Source: Paenibacillus popilliae ATCC 14706
GTDB lineage: Bacteria > Bacillota > Bacilli > Paenibacillales > Paenibacillaceae
Direction of reading: 5' to 3'
DNA length: 36,825 nucleotides
Assembly (NCBI RefSeq): GCF_000315235.1
Contig: NZ_BALG01000093.1
Location: forward strand, 1-36,825
The notes under the pieces were generated by a model. It worked only from the letters and a program-made list of their open reading frames with translations. It made no database searches and was not told the DNA's origin. Positions within the stretch are counted from its first letter, which is position 1, and every line of letters begins with the position of its first letter. The position numbers and the translations under genes were made by a program. Shown piece by piece: positions 1-9,218 of the stretch.

Positions 1-953
1 CGGACTCCGGCGGCGACGGCACCGTCGCTCAGCCGCAGCAGGCGAACGGGCCGCCCGGCATCTGCGGCGGAGCGCACGGCTGCCGCAGCGGCGGACAGCA
101 CCGCCTCCATAGGCGCGTGCTGTCCGGGCTGCGCCTCCGACCGCCATGGAACGTCATCCATGGCGATGTCAGCCGGGACGCAGCCGTCCGCTTCCAGTAC
201 GCGAACCGCCAGCACGCGCCGCTTGGCGTACGTGCGCCAATCGACGCCACGCAAGGGCGTGCCCGGCCGGTATGCCTGCAGCTCGACGCCGCGCACTCCT
301 CCGGCAGACGGGACAGGCACGCCTCCATCTGCCGCATCGGGGGCGCCGGCCAGCGGCGGCGGGCCGTCCTCATGGGCAGCGTCCGGCAGTGCGGCGGCGC
401 GCACCGGGGGCGGGGGAATGACCAGCACCGTCGGCGGCGCTTCCGCCGCCGACGGGATCTCCATCTGTACCCGACCGCCGAACCACCCGAACAGGTCGCC
501 ATAGGTGAGTTCGATCCGCGTCAGGCGGTACACGCCACGCGGCGCGCCCTCGAAGGTGATGGTATAGCGCGTTTCTCCGACCCGACGCAGGAATAGCAGG
601 CGGCGGCATATCCAGACGCCGCCGTCTCCGCCTGTGCGCGTCCACGCCTCCTCCACCGTCAACCATCGCCCGGGCCAGTGCTTCGCGCCGCTTAACGCCA
701 CGCGGAAGGCGAGGCTGCCGGGAGCGGCTGCCGGCACGGTAGGCTTGGCCTGCTCCAGTACGTGGCCAAGCCGGACGCCTACAAGCTGCCGACCGATAAT
801 ATGAAGGCGCACGCCGTTCAGCAGCATGGCACCCAGCAGGGCCGCCGTAAAAAGCTCGGCCGAGCCGTTCCGCGCCCAGCCCACCGTCGCCAGCACAGCG
901 CAGCCAGCGGCGGTGAGCAGGAAGCGGCCGATCGGGAAAGCGGAGCCCTTCAT
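1..953 (-). CDS. DUF58 family protein, C-terminus beyond window edge
   Basis: Reading the minus strand from an ATG at 953 gives 317 codons without a stop to the window edge. The start overlaps the stop of the upstream MoxR ATPase gene as ATGA, which shows translational coupling. The N-terminus has two hydrophobic segments (about residues 10-27 and 33-47), as in DUF58 proteins, which are membrane-anchored. Near residue 225 it has the family signature, seen here as RGVELQAYRPG followed by RGVDWRTYAKR; the usual form is R-x-Y-x-P-G-D-x-x-R-x-I-D-W. MoxR plus DUF58 pairs are common in bacteria and are usually followed by a transglutaminase-like gene; the family is thought to act in assembly or maturation of surface or enzyme complexes, with the exact role unknown. 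High GC, like the chromosome backbone. Confidence 0.85.
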   Translation of the reverse strand, partial: MKGSAFPIGRFLLTAAGCAVLATVGWARNGSAELFTAALLGAMLLNGVRLHIIGRQLVGVRLGHVLEQAKPTVPAAAPGSLAFRVALSGAKHWPGRWLTVEEAWTRTGGDGGVWICRRLLFLRRVGETRYTITFEGAPRGVYRLTRIELTYGDLFGWFGGRVQMEIPSAAEAPPTVLVIPPPPVRAAALPDAAHEDGPPPLAGAPDAADGGVPVPSAGGVRGVELQAYRPGTPLRGVDWRTYAKRRVLAVRVLEADGCVPADIAMDDVPWRSEAQPGQHAPMEAVLSAAAAAVRSAADAGRPVRLLRLSDGAVAAGV

Positions 954-2104
954 CGGAACCACCCGCCAATCCGGAACCACCCGACGGCCGGCTGGGCCGC
1001 TCCATTGTCGGCCAGGGGCACCTGGGCCATCGGCGCGGCACCTGCGGCCGGAATCCCCTGCTTGTCCCGGCGGGAAGACTTCGCCGCGGCTCTGCCGCCA
1101 CCGGTCCGGGGCGCCGGGAAGCCCGGAACCGGCGTCGTGTGCAACACCTCGGCGACGACGTCCGCTTCCGTCGTACCGGCAAGCAGCGCCTCGCGCTGCA
1201 GATAAAGGCGGTGCGCCAGCACCGGATGGGCCACCGCCTTCACGTCCTCCGGAAGCACATAGGTGCGCCCCTCGGTCCAGGCGTGAGCCTGGGCCACCCG
1301 CATGAGCGACAGCGTCGCCCGCGGACTGATGCCTAGCTTCACCGCCGGGTGCGCCCGGGTCGCATGCGCGATGTCGGCCATGTACTTGCATAGCGCCGCA
1401 TCCAGATGCACCTGGCGGATCCGGCGGACAAGCACTTGCCATTCCTCCGGCGTCCACAGCGGCTTCACCCGCACGAGCGGCGATTCTTCCTGCTGATGGA
1501 GGAGCATGTCCGCTTCCTGCTCCGCCTCCGGATAGCCAAGCGACAGCCGCATCGCGAAGCGGTCCATCTCCGCCTCCGGAATTCGATACGTGCCTTCGAA
1601 GGCCAACGGATTCTGCGTCGCAATGACGAAAAAGGGCTGCGGCAAGGCGCGCGTCGTTCCGTCCACCGTCACCGTCCCTTCCTCCATCGCCTCCAGCAGC
1701 GCTGATTGGGTTCGCGCTGGGGCGCGGTTCAACTCGTCGGCCAGCACGACGTGGCCGAATAGCACCCCCTCGCTGTACCGCAGCCCGCCCGAGGCCGATT
1801 CCCAGACCATGCTGCCCGTAATATCGGCCGGCATCATGTCCGGCGTCATCTGAATGCGCCGGAAGCTTCCGCCTGCTGTCCGCGCAAGCGCCCGGGCCAG
1901 CAGCGTCTTGCCGACGCCCGGCACATCCTCCATCAAAATGTGTCCGCCGGACAGCATTGCCAAGCCGGCCAGGCGAATCACCTCCCTTTTCCCGACGACG
2001 ACTTGCTCCATCCGGTCTAGGAACGCCGGCCAGCCCCGTTCCGCGAACGACGCCAACCATACCTCCTGTCCCGCGGTGCGGTCCTGATGTCCACTCATTT
2101 CCAT
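950..2104 (-). CDS. MoxR-family AAA+ ATPase
   Basis: AAA+ ATPase of the MoxR (RavA/MoxR) class. Visible motifs are a Walker A (EDVPGVGKTLLARA), a Walker B (VVLADELNRAPA), a sensor 1 region (IATQNPL) and the sensor 2/arginine region (GISPRATLSLM). At about 385 residues it is somewhat longer than many MoxR proteins (around 320) because of an Arg/Ala/Pro-rich tail. Two starts are possible: GTG at 2116 and ATG at 2104. I prefer 2104 because the AGGGAG motif sits 11 bases upstream, whereas it almost touches the GTG. Its stop overlaps the start of the DUF58 gene by four bases, so the pair is one operon. MoxR ATPases act as chaperones for partner proteins; the substrate here is not known. Confidence 0.92.
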   Translation of the reverse strand: MEMSGHQDRTAGQEVWLASFAERGWPAFLDRMEQVVVGKREVIRLAGLAMLSGGHILMEDVPGVGKTLLARALARTAGGSFRRIQMTPDMMPADITGSMVWESASGGLRYSEGVLFGHVVLADELNRAPARTQSALLEAMEEGTVTVDGTTRALPQPFFVIATQNPLAFEGTYRIPEAEMDRFAMRLSLGYPEAEQEADMLLHQQEESPLVRVKPLWTPEEWQVLVRRIRQVHLDAALCKYMADIAHATRAHPAVKLGISPRATLSLMRVAQAHAWTEGRTYVLPEDVKAVAHPVLAHRLYLQREALLAGTTEADVVAEVLHTTPVPGFPAPRTGGGRAAAKSSRRDKQGIPAAGAAPMAQVPLADNGAAQPAVGWFRIGGWFR

Positions 2105-2168
2105 TCTTATTTTCACTCCCTCTTAACCTAGCAGCATCCTTTTTTCTACAAAACGATAACAAGACATC

Positions 2169-2223
2169 AAAAAACCCGGAACGAGTCCCTCGCGTGCATG
2201 CACGTTCGATGAACCGTCCCGGG
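2169..2223 (-). terminator. Rho-independent terminator of the deacetylase gene
   Basis: On the minus strand a nine-pair stem (CCCGGGACG with CGTTCCGGG, one G-T wobble) closes a loop holding a second small hairpin, followed by six T. It lies about 80 bases after the stop of the polysaccharide deacetylase gene and before the MoxR gene, so it separates the two units. Confidence 0.7.
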
Positions 2224-2303
2224 CCGTTCTATGAATCAGTATCGCCTAAGCCGCTAGATTGTAAACCTGCGAGAGGCTGCTTTCCCAATATAATAGAAAA
2301 GAG

Positions 2304-3737
2304 TCATACGTCCTCCTGCAAAGGAGTCAGTTCGTATTCGGTCAGATTGACGCCGAACGTATTCAATAGGTCCCGAAGCGGCACCCAGGTGAGCGACCGA
2401 TCCGATATCGCCTTCAACGGCAAGGCCGCTTCGGCCTCATCGGCAAACACAATCTGCCCGCCGGTCAGATCGAAGCCTGCGTCCTTTCCGTTCCAATCGA
2501 CATCCACCCGGTTCGCCTCCACGTTCCAGCGCACCGTACCGCCCAACTGCTGTACCAGCATCCGCAGCGGCACATACGTCGTCTCGTCATGGCTGAGGAA
2601 CTGATCGGGCTTCAATTGCAGACTGCCCTGATCGGTATGCACATCCATCACCATCTTCGGTTCAGGCTTCCCAGGCCCGGATACGTTGACCGGCTGGACA
2701 TTGGCTTCAATCCATGTGCTGCTGACCGGGGATCGGGCCCAGCGCTCCGTAGAAGCGACATGGAATTGAACCGGTTCCACCTCCGGGGACAGCACGCCGA
2801 ACGTATAGCCGTTGTCCTTATAATACCGAATGATCTTCGGCAGCGCCTTCACCGTCTCCCCGTGCCCGGCTCCATCGTGCATAAGCACGACCGTCTCCTT
2901 CAACAACGCCCCTTGCTTCACCGCCGATGTGATCTCCTTCGCAGGCACGCCCCGCCGCTTGGAATCGCCGCTGTCGACATGCCAGTCATAGATTAAGTAC
3001 CCCGCTTGCTGCATCAACTCGAAATACTGCTTATCGAAATTCATTACCGTTCCGCCTGGCGCCCGCACGAGCCGGGGCTCATAACCCAAAATATCCTCCA
3101 GCACCTTGCCGGTCTCACGAATCTGACGCCAAAATTCACGGAAGCTGCCGTACAGCTCCTTAAATTCATGATTATAGCTATGATTGCCGATGGCATGGCC
3201 CGCTTCCGCAATCGTTTTAACCATCTTCTGGTCCCGCTTCGCATTTTGACCCAACACGAAGAAGGTGGCCTTCACCTGCTCCTTGGCCAAAATATCAAGC
3301 ACATCCTTCGTATATACGCTCGGACCGTCATCGAACGTCAAATAGACGACCTTGTCCCGCTCCTTCTCTTCCACGCCTGGCGACGGCTTTCCGGTATCCG
3401 GCTTCTTCGCCACAGCCCATTGTACGGCGGCCTTGCCGGTTTCCGTGCCATTGCCCCTAGTGGATAGAGCGGTGATCGCCTCTTCCTTCTCTCTGTTCAT
3501 CGGCAAGGATACGGTCTCGAAGTAATCCGCACGCGCGACTGCCGCCTCCGCGTTATTTACCATCGGTACCGACTGATGAGAAGCACGCGACGCGGCGAAG
3601 GCGACCGGCTCCGCCGCTTCCTTCATTCCCCAAGCCGTCCACAGCGCCGCGATCATCAGCAAGGCGCATACGGCCATCGACAGCCGCCCTATCCAGCCTT
3701 TGGTTTCCTTCCACACTCCCGGTGCTTCCTTTTTCAT
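2304..3737 (-). CDS. Secreted polysaccharide deacetylase (NodB) with copper-amine-oxidase-like C-terminal domain
   Basis: 477-residue exported carbohydrate esterase family 4 protein. A membrane-spanning signal anchor sits near residues 18-34. The NodB domain has its motifs in order: TFDDGP (residues 134-139, catalytic base and metal Asp), HSYNH (186-190, metal His pair), RAPGG, DWHVDSGD and LMHDG. The last 110 residues look like a copper amine oxidase N-terminal-type stalk domain (YVPLRMLVQQLGG and WVPLRDLLNTFG), a module common in exported Paenibacillus proteins. The reaction expected is removal of acetyl groups from a cell wall or surface polysaccharide; which one cannot be told. The frame is open for 84 more codons upstream, but the ATG at 3737 follows a GGGAGGGGG ribosome binding site at 8 bases and starts the signal sequence, so it is the real start. 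Confidence 0.93.
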   Translation of the reverse strand: MKKEAPGVWKETKGWIGRLSMAVCALLMIAALWTAWGMKEAAEPVAFAASRASHQSVPMVNNAEAAVARADYFETVSLPMNREKEEAITALSTRGNGTETGKAAVQWAVAKKPDTGKPSPGVEEKERDKVVYLTFDDGPSVYTKDVLDILAKEQVKATFFVLGQNAKRDQKMVKTIAEAGHAIGNHSYNHEFKELYGSFREFWRQIRETGKVLEDILGYEPRLVRAPGGTVMNFDKQYFELMQQAGYLIYDWHVDSGDSKRRGVPAKEITSAVKQGALLKETVVLMHDGAGHGETVKALPKIIRYYKDNGYTFGVLSPEVEPVQFHVASTERWARSPVSSTWIEANVQPVNVSGPGKPEPKMVMDVHTDQGSLQLKPDQFLSHDETTYVPLRMLVQQLGGTVRWNVEANRVDVDWNGKDAGFDLTGGQIVFADEAEAALPLKAISDRSLTWVPLRDLLNTFGVNLTEYELTPLQEDV

Positions 3738-4065
3738 TCGAACATCCCCCTCCCTTCGTATGACCCCTCCTTGCAAGCGGCAGGTCAGGAAAGACCTCCT
3801 ATCCGTTCCAAGAACCGCAGCATCGCCGAATCCAGGTGCTGTCTGTCCAGAGTGCCCGGACCTATCCCCGATTCTTTTGTCTGCTCGAGAGCATATGCAT
3901 TCTCTATCGTGCTGATAGAGTATATGATCCTGGCGAGTAAAGATGACACCATAGATCGATAGCGCCTGCTGCTTGCTCACTTCATGCATTAATGGTGGTT
4001 ACTCATTCCCCAGTGCAATGAAAAAAGAGGCGCCCCCAAAGTATTAAAATCCAATTCTACATCGG
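3738..4065. other. Intergenic region, 328 bases
   Basis: Upstream region of the deacetylase gene and downstream region of the 1101-residue protein gene. It holds the strong ribosome binding site just before 3737. I see no clear terminator for the gene ending at 4066: the GC-rich run near 4032 followed by T on the minus strand (GGGGGCGCCTC) does not form a proper hairpin. A weak minus-strand -10-like TATACT is present near 3918. Nothing else recognised. Confidence 0.5.
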
Positions 4066-7000
4066 TCAATGCGGCACCATTGCGCCGAAATCATCCCGGC
4101 TCGACAGATTCGCGTGGTAGAACAGCACATCCCCGTCTTGCAGCGCGAAGGCATGGCCGAACGAATCCCGAATCGTTCGTTCGAACCCTTCCAGCCGCCA
4201 CTGGTTCATCAACGGCGCCTGCATATATTGCAAATGCGGCGCTGCGGTACGGCCCTCCCGAATCGACTCGATATTGAAGTTCACGATCAGGTAGCCATCC
4301 CGGAGGAAGATCGGCGATTTGTCATGCAATCCGCCATGCGTGCGGCCGTACTCGGCGATATCCGTTCCTGTCTTGACGATATAGACCCCGGCAGGCAAGC
4401 TGTACTCGCCGTACCACTGTTGGATCGATGCGTTCGCCCGTTGGGCGTCGACCGAATCCGGAAGATTCGACTTCGGCCCGATGAACGTGCGCACCGCCTC
4501 GGGCAGCAGCAGCCCGCCGTATCCGCCGACCGGCGTCTTCCGCTTCGTCCATTTCTCCATATACTGGTCAATATACGCTTGGCGGCTCAAGAGCGATCCT
4601 TGTTCCTTATGATCGTACTTGTAGCTGGCGGTATCGGCCAGTTGCTCCGCCGGCACGTTGCGCAGCCGCCCATTCAGAATGACATAGCGCCCGACCCGAT
4701 CCTCCTCCGATCCGATGCGGATGAAGTAGCGGTCGTTGCTGTGATAATACAAATCGACCGGAAAACGGGTTTTGCCGTCCTTGCTTGTGTAGTAGAAGGA
4801 GGGCGTAATCCGGATGCTATCCTTCGACCCGAACATATTCCCCTTTGTCCTAAGATCGAATTTGAAATGATATCCCGTCTTCACCGCCACATTGCGGTAG
4901 CCCTGCTGCGGATGACTGCCGGGCCGAATCGGCAGCGTATAGGGTGCCCTGTTCCCGCGCGGCTCCCCGTCGATGTCCTTCTCCCCGACCCAGTAGGAGG
5001 CGCCGGTTGGCTCATAGCTGCCCGCCTGCTTGCGGAACACGTTCTCCCAGTTGTAATCGACAATGTCGGTCAGCCGGAAATCATAAAGTCGGCCGATGAC
5101 TTCCACCTCGACCGCATCGGTGGAGACATGCTTCCTCAGCTCGGTATTGGCATGCGGCTGCGTGTCGAGCTGCGCCGGTGCATTCTCGGCAAGGGTGCGG
5201 AACAGGATCGAAGCATTTCCTTCATCGACCCACACCGGCAGGAAGAACGTCGTATCCCGTTGGTTCATCGGAATGTCGATCCAGGTTCGCTTCGGAATAA
5301 AGCGGCTCCGGTCCCCGGAGTACACATCGAACGGAAACCACACTTGCTTCGTGCGGGCATATTTCGCATAATCCCGGTTGCCGTATCCCGGATAGGAGAC
5401 ATGCTGCCCGCTCACCGGCAGGCGCACCGTGAACGGACGATCCAAAATAAGCGCCGCCCGGTTCGGGCTCGGCTTCGTCTTCTGATTATGCGCCCGGTCA
5501 TCTGACACGGAAGCATACGTCACAACCGGGGTATGTATGGTGACCGGGTTGATGCCCGGAATCGGAAATTCCTGATCCGTGCCGCCATAAATCTGCTCGG
5601 GAAGCAGCTTATAATAAATCATACCGCTGCTCGGCACGTTTTTCGCGTTCACTTTATCGCTATATATGAAGATCCGATTTTTGTAGAAGGTGTTTTCACC
5701 TATCGCGGTAGGTGGCGGAATGGCCCCAGGGGATGCTCCGCTCTCTGCTGCCGTTTGCCCTGCCATAATGGTTTTTCCCTGAAAGACAAGCGAGTCGTTT
5801 TGAACTCGAACTTTACCGATCGACTGTTCGGCAGCGGCTTTGAATTCGTTTAAATAGTTTGGTATGTTTTTGCCAACGGTCTGCGAAGGAAGAACAATCG
5901 CCTGTGCTTCCGGCTCCTTCACGATTCCACCCTGCTGCTTGAATCGATAATCCGGTGGTATATAATTTTGAGGATTTAAGGTGACCCCTCCGTTCGGCAA
6001 TGCTGAATTCTGCAGCTTTGCTGCTTGGAGCTTATAAACTTCCAGATTGTCAATGATCCAGAAAGAATATGGACGCTCAACGATCACGACATCGCTGACG
6101 GTTTCCTCTTCCTCCATATCTACTTGCGCAGGCTTCCCCTCATCATCTGTCCCTGGCTCTTTCCATTTCTTCATAAACGTCTTTTCCACAGGAACTTCGA
6201 ACGTACATGTACCACTCATCTGCACAAACGAACTTTTAAATAAGTAATGATAGGCAACGACATTGGCGTAAAGGTACTCAGATGTAGGGATGCCTAGAAG
6301 TACATCGAACTTCTCACGTCCCCGATGATCCGCTTTAATGATTGCGCTTGGTTTTGGATCCATAACCTTATTGGAAATTTTGGTTCCTGGTGCAGGAGCT
6401 GTACATGAACCTGCCAGATCTGGTGGAGCGGTAGGATCCGGTCTGCCAGGAACATCGCCAACGGTAATCGTCGCATAGTCATAAATATAATATGGATAGC
6501 TCCTCCATTTGGCTGTTATTTTGGCAGTCCCCTCGCCGACAGCCGTCACCTTCCCGTCGGGCCCTACCTGCGCTACAGATGATCGATCCGAACTCCATTC
6601 CAGTTGTTCCGTTCGCCGAGTGATATCCAGCCAATTTGTAAAATTGCTGCCCGTCATATCGTATTCTTGGGTTCTGACCTCTGCCTTTACGTTCTTCGTC
6701 TCTCCGATCTGCATATTCGCATTCGACGAAACTCGCAGTTTTTTTGTTTCGGTTATATACCCTTCGTATTTAATTTTGAGCGGAGTATAATAATGAGCTT
6801 GATATTTCGGTTGTCCGTCAAGCCCGGTTTCATATTCCACATATCTTGATACATCGTGAGAATGGCCTGAAATGGTATAAAGCGTAGCAAAGATTTCCCC
6901 TTTGGTAAATTCAGGTTTCTTGTTGGCCGCAGTATAAGAGTCCGCATTAATGTAGTCAATATCAACGATTCCAAGATCCTTAACATGCTCCTTCTTGAAT

Positions 7001-7371
7001 ACATTCTTTAGTGAATCTTTTAGACTTGGAGCATAGTTATAGGTATTTATCGTATCTTTAACCGGCGTATCTCGGGGATATTTTTTCTCTCCTACCATTA
7101 CGGTGTCTGTATTAATACGTCCATTCTCTTCACTGTATGCGCTCCATTGCCCCTTATCTCCCTGAGTCCAAACCGTCTTCGGGAGTGGATCAGCCTTTCC
7201 GCTAACCGTTACTTTGATCTTCTGCGTCTTGTAGGCCAGTCCTTCCGGTACTTCAATGCCCTCCTTTGGATAGCCATTTGGAAAACTCGCAGCCGAGACA
7301 GGCTTAGGACTGTAACCAAGGTTCATCAACGTCAATGACATTATCAAAATAATAGCGACTGCTTTTTTCAT
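4066..7371 (-). CDS. Large secreted protein with a Big_2 Ig-like domain (DUF5704-like, tentative)
   Basis: 1101 residues with a clear Sec signal peptide (hydrophobic residues 4-20, cleavage near PVSAAS). Around residues 255-300 is a bacterial Ig-like Big_2 domain (WSSDRSSVAQVG, then VTAVGEGTAKITA). The rest is beta-rich, aromatic-rich and has no motif I can assign to an enzyme; it may match DUF5704, which I recall from Paenibacillus surface proteins but could not check. It starts 12 bases after the SLH protein gene with an AAGGGG ribosome binding site lying at the end of that gene, so the two form an operon and probably a complex or shared surface structure. The first half of the gene (about 5640-7371) is AT-richer than the second half. 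Function unknown. Confidence 0.85.
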   Translation of the reverse strand: MKKAVAIILIMSLTLMNLGYSPKPVSAASFPNGYPKEGIEVPEGLAYKTQKIKVTVSGKADPLPKTVWTQGDKGQWSAYSEENGRINTDTVMVGEKKYPRDTPVKDTINTYNYAPSLKDSLKNVFKKEHVKDLGIVDIDYINADSYTAANKKPEFTKGEIFATLYTISGHSHDVSRYVEYETGLDGQPKYQAHYYTPLKIKYEGYITETKKLRVSSNANMQIGETKNVKAEVRTQEYDMTGSNFTNWLDITRRTEQLEWSSDRSSVAQVGPDGKVTAVGEGTAKITAKWRSYPYYIYDYATITVGDVPGRPDPTAPPDLAGSCTAPAPGTKISNKVMDPKPSAIIKADHRGREKFDVLLGIPTSEYLYANVVAYHYLFKSSFVQMSGTCTFEVPVEKTFMKKWKEPGTDDEGKPAQVDMEEEETVSDVVIVERPYSFWIIDNLEVYKLQAAKLQNSALPNGGVTLNPQNYIPPDYRFKQQGGIVKEPEAQAIVLPSQTVGKNIPNYLNEFKAAAEQSIGKVRVQNDSLVFQGKTIMAGQTAAESGASPGAIPPPTAIGENTFYKNRIFIYSDKVNAKNVPSSGMIYYKLLPEQIYGGTDQEFPIPGINPVTIHTPVVTYASVSDDRAHNQKTKPSPNRAALILDRPFTVRLPVSGQHVSYPGYGNRDYAKYARTKQVWFPFDVYSGDRSRFIPKRTWIDIPMNQRDTTFFLPVWVDEGNASILFRTLAENAPAQLDTQPHANTELRKHVSTDAVEVEVIGRLYDFRLTDIVDYNWENVFRKQAGSYEPTGASYWVGEKDIDGEPRGNRAPYTLPIRPGSHPQQGYRNVAVKTGYHFKFDLRTKGNMFGSKDSIRITPSFYYTSKDGKTRFPVDLYYHSNDRYFIRIGSEEDRVGRYVILNGRLRNVPAEQLADTASYKYDHKEQGSLLSRQAYIDQYMEKWTKRKTPVGGYGGLLLPEAVRTFIGPKSNLPDSVDAQRANASIQQWYGEYSLPAGVYIVKTGTDIAEYGRTHGGLHDKSPIFLRDGYLIVNFNIESIREGRTAAPHLQYMQAPLMNQWRLEGFERTIRDSFGHAFALQDGDVLFYHANLSSRDDFGAMVPH

Positions 7372-7383
7372 TTTGAATCCCCT

Positions 7384-8598
7384 TTATTTTGCCACCACGT
7401 TCAAGAATGAACCGTCATCAAATTCAACTTCTCCAAGTGAGCTTTCCCCTTCAACAAAGTATCTGACTACCCAAAATGTCACACCTTCCGCATGTTCGGC
7501 AAAGAATTGTTTTGTTTTCGTTCTTGGAAGGGTCTCATACCCATACTTTTTGTACTTATCGTTATTTGTAGCAAAAGCCCCTAGTAAATTAGGCATTCCT
7601 CCAAAATAATGATCTAGATCGAACTCCTCTGTTTTAGGATAAATCGTGATTTCCATATATACCGGATACATCCCCTCTTTCTTTTTTAAGAAGTTTTTAT
7701 TTTCTTCGCCAACAAACAGCTCACCATAGAAACTCTTCTCATTCCAATTCCCCACATTGACCGCAATCATCCGATGAAAGACGAGCTTACCCGCATAATT
7801 TCTAAACGTCTTCGTCTTTCCGGCTACTTCTGTCATGCTACGGGTCGGTTTAAGTGGCGACACTACTTCGAGGTTATTTTTTTCCGTACCCACTGCCCGC
7901 AGTTCATTTAGAGCAGGGTAGGAATCCGCCCGCTTGCTTGCAACCTTCACGAACCGCAACAGAAAGGCCGATGTCTCCGCACGGGTCGTCGTGTTTTTCA
8001 TACCGAAAGAACCGTCTGGGTACCCGCTCATCAATTTTGTACCTATAGCGACCGCAATATGGCCGACGATGGACGCTGGAATACCAGGTTTGAAGTATTC
8101 TTTGATCGGAATCAGCGTCTCCTTCGTATCCAATAGCGCCTGCTTGAAGTCTTCATCCAGGGCGGCCAAGCCAGAGCTTACCCAGACGGCCATCTCCTCA
8201 CGGGTTAGCGCCGTATTCGGTTTAAAGCCATTCGGATAATTCCGTGGATCAATGAATCCCAAAGCAACCGCTCTCTCGACTTCTTTCTTGCTCCAGTGAT
8301 GGTTCAAGTCACTGAACACGTTCACTTTTTCTGCAGAAGGTTCCGCTTTCGATACCCGGGACAATAATGCAGCGAATTCCGCCCTGGTAACCGTAGCCCC
8401 GGGCTTAAATTTACCATTCCCATCCCCCTTAAAATAACCGGCATTCACCGCTGCGTTGATGGAATTTTTAGCCCAGTGATTAGCCGACACATCCTTGAAG
8501 TTCACCCCCTTGGCCTCTGTGGGCACCATACCTAGCAGTGTAGGAAGCACCACACCACCGATGATAAAAAACAGGATTACTCTTTTCGTTGTCTTCAT
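7384..8598 (-). CDS. S-layer homology (SLH) domain surface protein
   Basis: 404 residues: signal peptide (hydrophobic residues 7-25, cleavage near TEAKG), then three SLH repeats at about residues 32-80, 92-140 and 172-218. The first two have the typical pattern F-x-D-V/L, H-W, F-x-P-x-x-x-x-T-R-x-E; the third is weaker but keeps SGYPDGSFG and TTTRAETSAFL. SLH triplets bind pyruvylated secondary cell wall polymer, so the protein is cell-wall attached. The remaining 190 residues are not recognised. Start ATG follows GGGAG at 9 bases. It is the first gene of a two-gene unit with the 1101-residue secreted protein. Confidence 0.92.
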   Translation of the reverse strand: MKTTKRVILFFIIGGVVLPTLLGMVPTEAKGVNFKDVSANHWAKNSINAAVNAGYFKGDGNGKFKPGATVTRAEFAALLSRVSKAEPSAEKVNVFSDLNHHWSKKEVERAVALGFIDPRNYPNGFKPNTALTREEMAVWVSSGLAALDEDFKQALLDTKETLIPIKEYFKPGIPASIVGHIAVAIGTKLMSGYPDGSFGMKNTTTRAETSAFLLRFVKVASKRADSYPALNELRAVGTEKNNLEVVSPLKPTRSMTEVAGKTKTFRNYAGKLVFHRMIAVNVGNWNEKSFYGELFVGEENKNFLKKKEGMYPVYMEITIYPKTEEFDLDHYFGGMPNLLGAFATNNDKYKKYGYETLPRTKTKQFFAEHAEGVTFWVVRYFVEGESSLGEVEFDDGSFLNVVAK

Positions 8599-8734
8599 GA
8601 ATTATCACTCCCACGATAAAGTAGTGTTTTCACGCCATTCCCGATCATTTCATCTGCTTAGGGGGAAGCATCCGTTATTTAGGCAAAAACCTATGATTTC
8701 CAAAGGGATTCCGTAGCAAGCGGCCCCTAATAAC

Positions 8735-8771
8735 ACAAAAAACCCGCAGCCAATTGAATTAGCATCGGGTT
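8735..8771 (-). terminator. Rho-independent terminator downstream of the dehydrogenase remnants
   Basis: On the minus strand AACCCG pairs with CGGGTT, with an inner GC/GC pair and a loop of about 11 bases, followed by a T run. It would stop transcripts coming from the two decayed dehydrogenase genes before they reach the SLH gene. Confidence 0.65.
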
Positions 8772-8856
8772 CTTCCCATCATGTCCTACGTATTCGTATT
8801 GATCCTGAATTTCCTATATTATACAATATTTTTTCCTGAATGGCGAGGCGTTATTT

Positions 8857-9218
8857 TTACGCTATGTTGAACATGGCAGATAAGCCTGTTGTAAATAGAA
8901 TCGCTCCAGAACCATTATTTATCATGTCGGGTAATACTTCGTTAACAGAAAGAATTACAGGCAGCAGATAGCCATTTACTTGTTCTAAGACGTTAACAGG
9001 CGTTGTTTCTAACACATGTCTGAATGTATCGGGTCCTGCATAAGGGCTAAATTCGAGTACATCAATGTGACCAAAATCTTGTTTAGTTCATTCATGATAA
9101 TGGCCAATTTCTCAGGGTTGCGTGCAATGGCAGCTACCTTGAAGCCTTTCTCACCGAACTTTTTCGCAAGAGACATTCCTAACCCAGGTCCCGCACCAAT
9201 TATTGCAATTGTTTTCAT
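8857..9218 (-). pseudogene. Short-chain dehydrogenase, frameshifted and truncated (second of two)
   Basis: The ATG at 9218 begins a Rossmann fold start (IAIIGAGPGLGMSLA, the glycine-rich NAD(P) motif). The frame is lost near 9085, after NELNK: one frame runs on as junk to 9009, while another frame continues the family sequence (DFGHIDVLEFSPYAGPD, then VNGYLLPVILSVNEVLPDM and GSGAILFTTGLSAMF) down to a stop at 8857. The catalytic Tyr-x-x-x-Lys part is missing, so the gene is also cut short. It starts directly at the stop of the gene before it, showing a former operon. Confidence 0.75.

Noticed and set aside
370-1182. 270-codon minus-strand frame at the left end
   Set aside because: It is an Arg/Pro-rich shadow of the DUF58 and MoxR genes, which lie in other frames of the same strand.
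3738-3989. N-terminal extension of the deacetylase by 84 residues
   Set aside because: The signal sequence and a very strong ribosome binding site place the start at 3737; the extension has no sense as protein.
4069-5505. Long open frame of 478 codons on the plus strand
   Set aside because: Antisense to the large surface protein; His/Arg/Pro-rich composition without motifs or ribosome binding site, typical of a shadow frame in GC-rich DNA.
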